Part shown: piece by piece, positions 18,921 to 25,499 of the stretch
How positions within the stretch are numbered: position 1 is the first letter of the stretch
How the letters are laid out: the number at the start of each line of letters is the position of its first letter
Assembly: GCA_963730225.1 (NCBI GenBank)
Contig: CAVSQX010000002.1
Span: 558,001-622,000, forward strand
Length of the DNA: 64,000 nucleotides
DNA from: CAVSQX01 sp963730225
GTDB lineage: Bacteria > Planctomycetota > Phycisphaerae > Tepidisphaerales > Tepidisphaeraceae
Direction of reading: 5' to 3'
Notes under the pieces: model-generated
Databases searched by the model: none
What the model saw: only the letters and a program-made list of their open reading frames with translations
Told to the model about the DNA's origin: nothing
Made by a program: the position numbers and the translations under genes

Positions 18921-19301
18921 ATGGACGAACTGATCATTCTCATCATCAGAGGGATCGCCCGGATGCTGGGCGGCCCGCCGCCGCAAAAGAAGTCGGCTCG
19001 TTCTCCCGCCGCCGGGCAGACGACCACTCCGCCGCCTCTTCCGCCCGGGGTCGCCGCCCTTCCGCCGAAGGTTCAGGCACAAGTTCGTGCCGCCCTGGCC
19101 AAAAAGGGGCGATGGAGACCGGCCCAGGCCAAGCCCGTCGCTGTCATTCGGCCACAGCCCGTTGCCCCGCCGCCGGTGGCTCCCATCGCTCCGCCGGTGC
19201 AGCCGGCCGCGTCGACGAGCCCCAAGCGCACGCTTCTGCAAAAAGCCGTTCTCTGGTCGGAAATTCTGCAACCGCCCCTGTCGCTTCGCCACCGGAACTG
19301 A
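18921..19301 (+). CDS. Small proline-rich protein downstream of floA (unknown function)
   Basis: 126 residues. A short amphipathic N-terminus (MDELIILIIRGIARMLGG) may bind membrane. A Pro/Ala-rich low-complexity middle follows, then the short conserved-looking C-terminus TLLQKAVLWSEILQPPLSLR. I recall similar ends in planctomycete hypothetical proteins but cannot name a family. Same strand as floA with a 38-nt gap containing a GC-rich dyad, so it could be a FloA partner. The two genes after it are on the other strand. Confidence 0.6.
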   Translation: MDELIILIIRGIARMLGGPPPQKKSARSPAAGQTTTPPPLPPGVAALPPKVQAQVRAALAKKGRWRPAQAKPVAVIRPQPVAPPPVAPIAPPVQPAASTSPKRTLLQKAVLWSEILQPPLSLRHRN

Positions 19302-19313
19302 ATCAGCCAATCG

Positions 19314-19859
19314 TCATCGAGCCACCGGCGGCGTCGTTGAATCCGCCGCCCGAATCGCTTCGGCCATTTCGCTCTTGCCCGCCTGATCGAGCACATCCGC
19401 GTACGCCTCGCGCAGCCGATACCAATTGCTCTGATGCAAAAACTCCGGCGCCATCTGCTGCTGCGGCTTGTCCACAAGACTCACCGCCTGGGCGTACAAA
19501 TCCAGAACCTTCGAATCCTGATTCATCTTCTCCAGCACACCCTGCGCCCCCTTCACCGCCTTGAGTGCGAACGGCCCGGCGTTGATGTATTTCTGAATCA
19601 CCTGCTCATAAAACTGCCCCGCCCGCGGCAGATCATCGTTGCTTTCCCACAGCGCCGCCTGCGTCATGCGAATCTGGGCGGCCAGATCGAACCGACTGGC
19701 AAAAGTCGGAAAAACCGCGTCCCACAATCGGCTCTGCACCGCCGGATCGCTTTCGGTCTGAATCATCGGCCCCAGAACCGCCAGGGTGAAATCCGGATAT
19801 TTCTGTCCGCACAATCGCTGGGCCAGATCCGACCATTTGCGTTTCTGCGCTTCGCTCAT
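19314..19859 (-). CDS. C-terminal part of transglutaminase-like protein (separate coupled gene or frameshifted tail)
   Basis: Helical repeat-like protein of 181 residues (MSEAQKRKWSDLAQRLCGQ, then YPDFTLAVLGPMIQTES and AGQFYEQVIQKYINAGP), looking like tetratricopeptide-type helices. Its ATG (19859) overlaps the TGA of the upstream gene as ATGA, with GGGA a few bases upstream, so termination-reinitiation is possible. Alternatively the two frames were once one protein and a single base was lost near 19866: VADLC then QQGQMSEAQ also reads smoothly. No catalytic motif is present. It probably works with, or is part of, the upstream protein. Confidence 0.6.
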   Translation of the reverse strand: MSEAQKRKWSDLAQRLCGQKYPDFTLAVLGPMIQTESDPAVQSRLWDAVFPTFASRFDLAAQIRMTQAALWESNDDLPRAGQFYEQVIQKYINAGPFALKAVKGAQGVLEKMNQDSKVLDLYAQAVSLVDKPQQQMAPEFLHQSNWYRLREAYADVLDQAGKSEMAEAIRAADSTTPPVAR

Positions 19860-21130
19860 TTGTCCCTGCTGCACAGATCGGCCACCAAATCCCACCCCGG
19901 CGAATACGCCGGGCACTGCCGCAGCCCCATCTCGATCAGATCCAGCTCCGACGTGCAATTGGCCGTCCGCGGCGACATCGCATCGCCCGGCCGATCGGGC
20001 GCGACGAATTCTCCCCCTTCGTGCTTTGCCCCCGACAATCTTCGCGCCGCTTCGATCAGCGCGACGGCATCCTCCCGATCCGTCGCACTGGCCCCGATCG
20101 ATTCGCCCAGGAGCGAAACGTAGGAATCGGCGATTCGCTTTCCCGTTTGCGGATCGGCCACATTCCCGCGCAGACCCTGAAAGGATTCGTATCGTCCGGA
20201 ATTAAAATTCCACGCCGCCCGCCGACCCTGCGATTGCAGAAATCCCACCCAGGCATGGCCGGCCTCGGCGTCGGCCCCGGTGCAGATCGTGCTGGGCACG
20301 CCGATCGCCTTGCCGACCGAGGTCGCAAAATACGCCTGGTCGATGCAGACCCCGCCGTACTTGAGAATGTTCGGCAGCGAATATCCCTCCTCCGTCACCT
20401 TCTTCTTGGCCGTTCCCTCAAACGAGGCGTAATCGTACGAAATATCGAAAAACAATTTGCCGACGTTCGCCGTCCCCGCGTATTTCCGCAGCGCCCAGTT
20501 CATTTCGTCGATCGAAGCGGTCGAATCCACGACGTAGATCAGCAGATCGACTGGCACATTTCGCAGCCCGAAAAACATCTGCCGTTCGTGCTGCACATAA
20601 AAATCAAAAACATCGATCGGCTCCGCCGCCTGTACCGTGTTCTCGTTGAGCCGTCGCACAAGCGGAACATCGCGCACCACGCATAGCGCCGCCGTGAGCT
20701 CCGGAAACTCCTCCACCTGCTGCGCCCGCTGGCTGCGAAGTTGATCGAGCAATTCGTAAACTCCTTTGACGTTGTCCCCATTCCGCACCGCAAAGACCAG
20801 CGTGTGAGCCAGCTCGTCATGCTTGCCAAGATAATCCAGCAGATCGCGTCGCTGATCCGCCTCCAGCGGCTGCAACTGGAAAATCATCCGCCGCACAAAC
20901 GCCGCCTGGCGAAACGCAGAGATATCCTGCTGCGATCCATACGCCACCGCCAGATCAAATGCCGCATTCGCCTGGGACAGGCCCGTCGGCCAATCGCCCT
21001 GTTCTGCCGCGCTGAGCGCGGCCGTGTCGTCAGCGGCGATCAGTTTCGTGAGTGATTGCGCGCGTGCCGCCAGCGCCGGTGTAAAAGCAATCAGCGCGAT
21101 CAAAACGATGTCAGTTGGTGACCTTCGCAT
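19856..21130 (-). CDS. Secreted transglutaminase-like domain protein
   Basis: About 424 residues. The signal peptide is TDIVLIALIAFTPALAARA, preceded by an Arg pair. A mostly helical region follows (residues 30-200), then a transglutaminase/cysteine-protease-like core: Cys in ILKYGGVCIDQAYFAT and His in AEAGHAWVGFLQSQG, with NFNSGRYESFQG after it. This Cys-His spacing fits the papain-like transglutaminase superfamily; the third catalytic residue cannot be assigned by eye. ATG at 21130 is chosen for the signal peptide with GGGG 3 nt upstream; an in-frame ATG at 21160 adds ten residues. The reading frame ends in ATGA shared with the next ORF. Confidence 0.72.
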   Translation of the reverse strand: MRRSPTDIVLIALIAFTPALAARAQSLTKLIAADDTAALSAAEQGDWPTGLSQANAAFDLAVAYGSQQDISAFRQAAFVRRMIFQLQPLEADQRRDLLDYLGKHDELAHTLVFAVRNGDNVKGVYELLDQLRSQRAQQVEEFPELTAALCVVRDVPLVRRLNENTVQAAEPIDVFDFYVQHERQMFFGLRNVPVDLLIYVVDSTASIDEMNWALRKYAGTANVGKLFFDISYDYASFEGTAKKKVTEEGYSLPNILKYGGVCIDQAYFATSVGKAIGVPSTICTGADAEAGHAWVGFLQSQGRRAAWNFNSGRYESFQGLRGNVADPQTGKRIADSYVSLLGESIGASATDREDAVALIEAARRLSGAKHEGGEFVAPDRPGDAMSPRTANCTSELDLIEMGLRQCPAYSPGWDLVADLCSRDK

Positions 21131-21193
21131 CAGCCCCAATTTAGCAGGCGACCGGAACATTCTAACCGCGAAAACACGAGGCAGGCAACCGGC

Positions 21194-21227
21194 TTGACGG
21201 ACTTATCATTAATGATATACTGTTAAG
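21194..21227 (+). promoter_or_regulatory. higBA promoter with palindromic operator
   Basis: TTGACG (21194-21199) and TATACT (21216-21221) are separated by 16 nt, a near-consensus sigma-70 promoter. A perfect 14-bp palindrome, TATCATTAATGATA (21204-21217), fills the spacer and overlaps the -10, where an antitoxin dimer could block polymerase. The expected start of transcription falls about 7 nt after the -10, at the GTG start codon itself, so the transcript is probably leaderless. Confidence 0.75.
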
Positions 21228-21572
21228 GTGTGGAGAATTAGGACCACCGACGAATACGACCGGTGGCTCGACGGTTTGAGCCACGACACCGTTTCGGAAA
21301 TCATCGCTGTTGTAAGCCTGCTTCGGCTCTACGGCCCGCGCCTTTCCCGTCCACACGCCGGCACGCTCAACGGCTCGCGTTTTGCCAATATGAAGGAGCT
21401 TCGCGCCCGAACCGCCTCGGCAGAAATACGCATCGCTTTTGCTTTCGATCCAGATCGCCAGGCGATTCTCCTGGTGGCCGGCGATAAACGGGGAGTGAAC
21501 CAAAAGCGCTTTTACCGACAACTGATCTCACGGGCCGACGAGCTGTACGCCGCCCATTTGCGAAAGAAGTGA
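21228..21572 (+). CDS. higB: HigB-type toxin (RelE superfamily, phage-derived Gp49-like)
   Basis: 114 residues. Ribosome-dependent mRNA interferase of a type II toxin-antitoxin system by family. Visible features are EYDRWLDGLSHDT near the N-terminus, LRLYGPRLSRPHAGTLNGS, then the core MKELRART, EIRIAFAFDPDRQAILLVAG and KRGVNQKRFY, which is the Gp49-like consensus. Start GTG 21228 has no Shine-Dalgarno and sits 6 nt after the -10 box. The antitoxin gene follows after 3 nt, giving the toxin-first order typical of HigBA. Confidence 0.88.
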   Translation: MWRIRTTDEYDRWLDGLSHDTVSEIIAVVSLLRLYGPRLSRPHAGTLNGSRFANMKELRARTASAEIRIAFAFDPDRQAILLVAGDKRGVNQKRFYRQLISRADELYAAHLRKK

Positions 21573-21575
21573 ACC

Positions 21576-21887
21576 ATGGCCAAAGATTTCTTCCAGCACG
21601 TTGCCAAGCGATATCCGCCCAAGGTTCTGGAAAAAGCTCAAGTCCGCTTCCAGGAGCTTCGTCGTGAAATGCTTCTGCGCGAAATCCGCCAGACCTTGCA
21701 ACTTCCGCAAAGCCGCGTCGCCAAGGCGGCTGGGATCAAACAATCCAACCTTTCCCGAATCGAAAGGCAGCGCGACATGCAGATCGCCACCCTCCGGAGA
21801 ATCGTCTCCGCTCTGGGCGGTAAACTCGAAGTGATCGCAAAATTCAAAGACGTTGACGTGCGCATCATTCTTCCCCCGGCGGCTTGA
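21576..21887 (+). CDS. higA: HigA-type antitoxin (XRE family helix-turn-helix)
   Basis: 103 residues. Neutralises the upstream toxin and probably represses the shared promoter. A helix-turn-helix spans residues 40-80: LREIRQTLQLPQSRVAKAAG, then KQSNLSRIERQRDMQIATL, with the Gln/Ser recognition helix usual for XRE repressors. RRIVSALGGKLEVIAKF follows, as in HigA proteins paired with Gp49-like toxins. The gene starts 3 nt after higB ends and converges on mnmG 8 nt later. The palindrome in the promoter is the likely binding site. Confidence 0.88.
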   Translation: MAKDFFQHVAKRYPPKVLEKAQVRFQELRREMLLREIRQTLQLPQSRVAKAAGIKQSNLSRIERQRDMQIATLRRIVSALGGKLEVIAKFKDVDVRIILPPAA

Positions 21888-21895
21888 GGGTCGCG

Positions 21896-23737
21896 CTAAC
21901 GCCGCCCCATCCGCTCCAAATGCACCGCCAGCAGCGTCGCATCGGCCGGCGTGATCCCACTGATGCGCAGCGCCTGCCCCAAACTCCGTGGCGTGAATTT
22001 GCTCAACTTCTGCCGCGCCTCGTTTCGCAATCCCGTCACCCGGGAATAATCCAGCGTCGGCGGAATCAATTTCGCCTCCAGCTTGGCGAATCGCTCGATC
22101 TGCCGATCCTGCCGGGCGATGTAGCCCTCGTATTTTTCGGCGATTTCCATGCGGCGGGCGATCGACGGATGCAGCTTGCCAGATTCCGTTCCCTTCGCCA
22201 TCGCATCTTTCATCGCACTGAATCTCTCCCACCGCCGATCATCGACCAATCCAATTTCCCGTCCGATCGGGGTCAATCGCAGATCGGCGTTGTCGCTGCG
22301 CAAATGCAGCCGATGCTCCGCTCGGCTGGTGAACATGCGGTACGGCTCCGTCGGCGGCTTGGTGACCAGATCGTCGATCAGCACGCCGATGTACGCCTGA
22401 TCTCGCCGCAGAACAAAATCCGCTTCGCCATTTTTCACCAGCCGGGCGGCGTTGATCCCCGCGACGATTCCCTGCGCCGCGGCTTCCTCATAACCGCTGG
22501 TGCCATTGATCTGCCCGGCCAGAAAAAGCCCGCCGATTGTTTTTGTCTCCAGCGTCGAGCGAATCTGCGTCGGCCAGACCATGTCGTATTCGACGGCGTA
22601 TCCAAATCGCAGAATCTCCGCCTTCTCCAATCCCGGAATCAGCCGAACGATTTGTTCCTGCACATCCGCCGGCAGCGACGTGCTAATTCCGTTGCAGTAA
22701 ATCTCATCCGTGTCGAGCCCCTCCGGCTCAAGAAAAATCTGGTGCCGCGATTTGTCGGCGAATCGCACCACCTTGTCTTCGATGCTGGGACAATACCTCG
22801 GCCCCGTCGATTGAATCTGTCCGCTGTACATCGGCGCCCGATGCAGATTCTCCCGTATAATCCGGTGAATCTCTTCATTTGTTCCCGACAAATAACACGG
22901 CACCTGCATCAGCGGCGGCGCCCACTTTCCAAAGCCCACGGATGGCGATCCGTGGGCTTCCGCATATTCATTCAAAAACGAAAATGGCATCGGCTCCGCA
23001 TCGCCCGGCTGCGACTCAAACTTCGAAAAATCAATCGACTGTCTTTTCAACCTCGGCGGCGTGCCCGTCTTCAATCTTCCCAACTCCAACCCCAATCGCA
23101 TCAGACATCCCGACAACCCGCTGGCCGCCGCCTCACCGACACGTCCGCCGGTAGTCTTCTTTTCCCCCGTGTGCATCAGCCCGCGCAGAAACGTGCCCGT
23201 GGTGACGATCACCGCGCGGCAGGTGAGGTGGGTTCCGTCGGCGAGGGTGATGTGCGTGACAAGGTGACAAGGTGAAGGGGTGACAAGGTGAGAGGACGAC
23301 GCGGTGATGGCATCCGTCACCTTGTCACCTTGCCACCTTGTCACCTTGTCATCCGTTCCAATCTCCGCCACCTCCCCGCAAACCACCTCCAAATTCCCAC
23401 ACGTCCCCAGCAGCCGCTGCACTTCTTTCGCATATTTGTATTTGTCGGCCTGAGCCCGCGGCCCCCACACCGCCGGGCCTTTCGATCGGTTGAGCATCCG
23501 AAACTGAATCCCCGTGTTATCCGTCGCGATCCCCATCAATCCCCCCAGCGCATCGACTTCCCGCACCATCTGCCCCTTGGCCAATCCACCGATGGCCGGG
23601 TTGCACGACATCTGTCCGATTTTTGTCGGATCGAGCGTGATCAGCGCGGTGCTTGCTCCGAGGCGCGCCGCCGCCCAGGCCGCTTCCGCGCCGGCGTGGC
23701 CGCCTCCGATCACGATGACATCGAATTCACTCCGCAC
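21896..23737 (-). CDS. mnmG: tRNA uridine-5-carboxymethylaminomethyl modification enzyme MnmG, with an in-frame repeat insertion
   Basis: FAD-dependent enzyme that with MnmE adds carboxymethylaminomethyl to U34 of several tRNAs (cytoplasm). Visible: FAD-binding DVIVIGGGHAGAEAAWAAAR, the family signature CNPAIGGLAKGQMVREVDALG, second signature GLFLAGQINGTSGYEEAAAQG, and the C-terminal helical domain ending ATLLAVHLERMG. Residues about 127-160 (DKVTRWQGDKVTDAIT, then SSHLVTPSPCHLVTH) are absent from normal MnmG and are encoded by octamer tandem repeats (23256-23352), placed just before the strand leading to VIVTTGTFLRG. GTG at 23737 is the likely start: it begins at the FAD motif, with TATCCT 9 nt upstream. 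Upstream the frame stays open through another repeat block to 23866, giving a repeat-encoded N-terminus that I reject. Confidence 0.9.
   Translation of the reverse strand: MRSEFDVIVIGGGHAGAEAAWAAARLGASTALITLDPTKIGQMSCNPAIGGLAKGQMVREVDALGGLMGIATDNTGIQFRMLNRSKGPAVWGPRAQADKYKYAKEVQRLLGTCGNLEVVCGEVAEIGTDDKVTRWQGDKVTDAITASSSHLVTPSPCHLVTHITLADGTHLTCRAVIVTTGTFLRGLMHTGEKKTTGGRVGEAAASGLSGCLMRLGLELGRLKTGTPPRLKRQSIDFSKFESQPGDAEPMPFSFLNEYAEAHGSPSVGFGKWAPPLMQVPCYLSGTNEEIHRIIRENLHRAPMYSGQIQSTGPRYCPSIEDKVVRFADKSRHQIFLEPEGLDTDEIYCNGISTSLPADVQEQIVRLIPGLEKAEILRFGYAVEYDMVWPTQIRSTLETKTIGGLFLAGQINGTSGYEEAAAQGIVAGINAARLVKNGEADFVLRRDQAYIGVLIDDLVTKPPTEPYRMFTSRAEHRLHLRSDNADLRLTPIGREIGLVDDRRWERFSAMKDAMAKGTESGKLHPSIARRMEIAEKYEGYIARQDRQIERFAKLEAKLIPPTLDYSRVTGLRNEARQKLSKFTPRSLGQALRISGITPADATLLAVHLERMGRR
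23256..23352. repeat. Octamer tandem repeats in inverted arms, inside mnmG
   Basis: Unit GTGACAAG (8 bp). The left part (about 23256-23291) has four units in plus orientation with small variations. The right part (about 23315-23352) has five in the opposite orientation. The arms can fold into a hairpin around an unrelated 23-bp centre. The block is in frame in mnmG and adds about 33 residues. Confidence 0.9.
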
Positions 23738-23782
23738 GATGCCGATAGGATATGCGCGATTCGCGGTTCGGCCAAATCTGAC

Positions 23783-23900
23783 AAGGTGGGAGGATGACAA
23801 GGTGACAAGGTGACAAGGTGACAAGGTGACAAGGTGACAAAGTGACAAGGTGAATTGGATTCTCACCTTGTCACCCCTTCACCTTGTCACCTTGTCACGC
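23783..23900. repeat. Octamer tandem repeats in inverted arms, upstream of mnmG
   Basis: Same GTGACAAG family. About eight units in plus orientation (23789-23853, one with a G-to-A change), a short spacer, then about four in reverse orientation (23862-23898). It lies between mnmG and the next minus-strand gene. The inverted arms could fold into a long hairpin. It is only 430 bp from the copy inside mnmG. Confidence 0.9.
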
Positions 23901-23934
23901 TTCGCTCGCATCCCCTCCGATGATTGAAATGAAC

Positions 23935-24186
23935 CTAAACCGCCCGCCCATTCCCCGCCGTAGCAAGCTGGTTCAGCGCCTTGGCAAACTCCGCCTGCGA
24001 CGCCAGCACCAGATCGACCGCTTCGATGCACCAGCGAACCGATTGCCAGTCCGGCGTTTGTCCCGGCGCCGCCAGCGACCGATTCACCCTATCGATCAAT
24101 TCCGCCAGCTTCGAGCGGTAATTGCTCGAAAACTGCTGAACCCATTGGGCTTCCTGCCTGATTGTCCGATCCAGTTGGTTCGGCAT
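23935..24186 (-). CDS. Small hypothetical protein
   Basis: 83 residues, starting MPNQLDRTIRQEAQWVQQF. All-helical appearance, without signal peptide or membrane segment. The central KLAELIDRVNRSLAAPGQT and VDLVLASQAEFAKALNQLA look amphipathic. I do not recognise a family. The ATG at 24186 is supported by GGAGATAAGG about 4 nt upstream. An in-frame ATG at 24222 would add 12 residues but lacks a ribosome site. Confidence 0.6.
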   Translation of the reverse strand: MPNQLDRTIRQEAQWVQQFSSNYRSKLAELIDRVNRSLAAPGQTPDWQSVRWCIEAVDLVLASQAEFAKALNQLATAGNGRAV

Positions 24187-24308
24187 GACCTTATCTCCAT
24201 GGCAAGCCCTATTGCCTGCCATCGGTAATATCGGACGTTAGCCGAAGCAAACTTGAAAAATCCTGCGCTGCTTCGTTTCGCCCGGCTTGCGGTAATCTAT
24301 GGTTCACC

Positions 24309-25499
24309 ATGAAGGTTCTGATTTCGGGCGCGGGCATCGCTGGTCCGACGCTGGCGTATTGGCTCGCCCGCTACGGCTGGGAGCCTACCCTCGTCGAGCG
24401 CGCCGGGGCGCTGCGAACCGGCGGGTACATCATCGACTTCTGGGGAGCGGGCTTCGACATCGCCGAGCGAATGGAGCTTTTGCCCCAACTCCAGCGCCAG
24501 GGTTATGTCGTGAAGGAAGTTCTCGCCGTCGATCGGCGGGGGAAAAAAATAACCGGCTTTTCCGTCGATGTCTTCACGCGCGCTACTGGGGGCCGTTACC
24601 TCAGCATCGCGCGCGGCGATCTGGCCGCGTCGATCTTCGCCGCCATCGACGGCAAGGTCCAAACCATCTTCGGCGACGGCGTCGATCGCATCGAACAAAC
24701 CGATCGCGGCGTTCGCGTCTGGTTCCAGCACCGCGCCCCCGACGAATTCGATCTTGTCATCGGCGCGGACGGACTGCATTCCAAAATCCGCGAGCTGGTA
24801 TTCGGGCCCGAAGTTCAATTCGAAAAATACCTGGGTTACAAAGTCGCCGCCTTTCAAATGCAGGGATATCGGCCGCGCGATGAGCTGGTTTACGTGACGT
24901 ACACCCAGATTGGGCAACAGGTCGGCCGTTTCTCCCTGCGCGGCGACCGAACCATGTTCATGTTCGTCTTCGCCGACGACCGCGCAGACCGTGCCGAAGC
25001 CCAAACCATTGTGTCGCAAAAAGCCCTCCTGCGATCGCGCTTTGAAAACAGCGGCTGGGAGTGCCCGCAAATCCTGGACGCCTTGGATGCGAGCGACGAT
25101 CTCTATTTCGATCGCGTCAGCCAGATCCGCATGAATCCGACCGCCGGATTGTGGACCCGCGGCCGAGTGACCTTGCTCGGCGACGCGGCCTTCTGCGTTT
25201 CGCTGCTGGGCGGTCAGGGCTCCGCTCTGGCGATGATCGCCGCCTACATCCTCGCCGGTGAATTGCACCGCGCCGATGGAGACTATCCGCGCGCCTTTGC
25301 CCGCTACCAGGAACTTTTTGGTCCGTTCGTCGCCAAAAAACAAAACGCAGCCCAGCGTTTTGGATCGGCCTTTGCCCCGCGCACGAAGCTGGGACTCTTC
25401 CTGCGGAACCAGATCGTCCGGACGATGGCGATTCCCGGTGTCGCCAATCTCGCTTTCGGGCGGCAGTTCACCGACAAGATCGTGCTGCCGCACTATTAA
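24309..25499 (+). CDS. FAD-dependent monooxygenase (aromatic hydroxylase / squalene epoxidase-like)
   Basis: 396 residues. Group A flavoprotein monooxygenase of the p-hydroxybenzoate hydroxylase superfamily. FAD-binding VLISGAGIAGPTLAYWLARY is at the N-terminus with the acidic end of strand 2 in PTLVERA. The DG motif is DLVIGADGLHSKIRELV (about residue 155) and the second FAD motif is RVTLLGDAAFCVSLLGGQG (about residue 290), which completes the fingerprint. The substrate cannot be told; relatives oxidise aromatic or polyketide substrates including tetracyclines. It stands alone and converges with cobA-hemD, with a 4-nt overlap of stop regions. Confidence 0.87.
   Translation: MKVLISGAGIAGPTLAYWLARYGWEPTLVERAGALRTGGYIIDFWGAGFDIAERMELLPQLQRQGYVVKEVLAVDRRGKKITGFSVDVFTRATGGRYLSIARGDLAASIFAAIDGKVQTIFGDGVDRIEQTDRGVRVWFQHRAPDEFDLVIGADGLHSKIRELVFGPEVQFEKYLGYKVAAFQMQGYRPRDELVYVTYTQIGQQVGRFSLRGDRTMFMFVFADDRADRAEAQTIVSQKALLRSRFENSGWECPQILDALDASDDLYFDRVSQIRMNPTAGLWTRGRVTLLGDAAFCVSLLGGQGSALAMIAAYILAGELHRADGDYPRAFARYQELFGPFVAKKQNAAQRFGSAFAPRTKLGLFLRNQIVRTMAIPGVANLAFGRQFTDKIVLPHY

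Noticed and set aside
15022..19564. Several plus- and minus-strand frames overlapping the glycosyltransferases and floA
   Set aside because: They are rich in Arg, Pro and Ala, lie opposite or out of frame to clear membrane or flotillin coding, and carry no motif.
23738..23866. An N-terminal extension of MnmG encoded by the octamer repeats
   Set aside because: The residues are only the repeat translation (CHLVTLSP-type), conserved MnmG begins at the GTG at 23737, and a -10 box lies just upstream of that codon.
23256..23900. CRISPR array
   Set aside because: The units are 8 bp, contiguous, without spacers of constant length, and there are no cas genes nearby.
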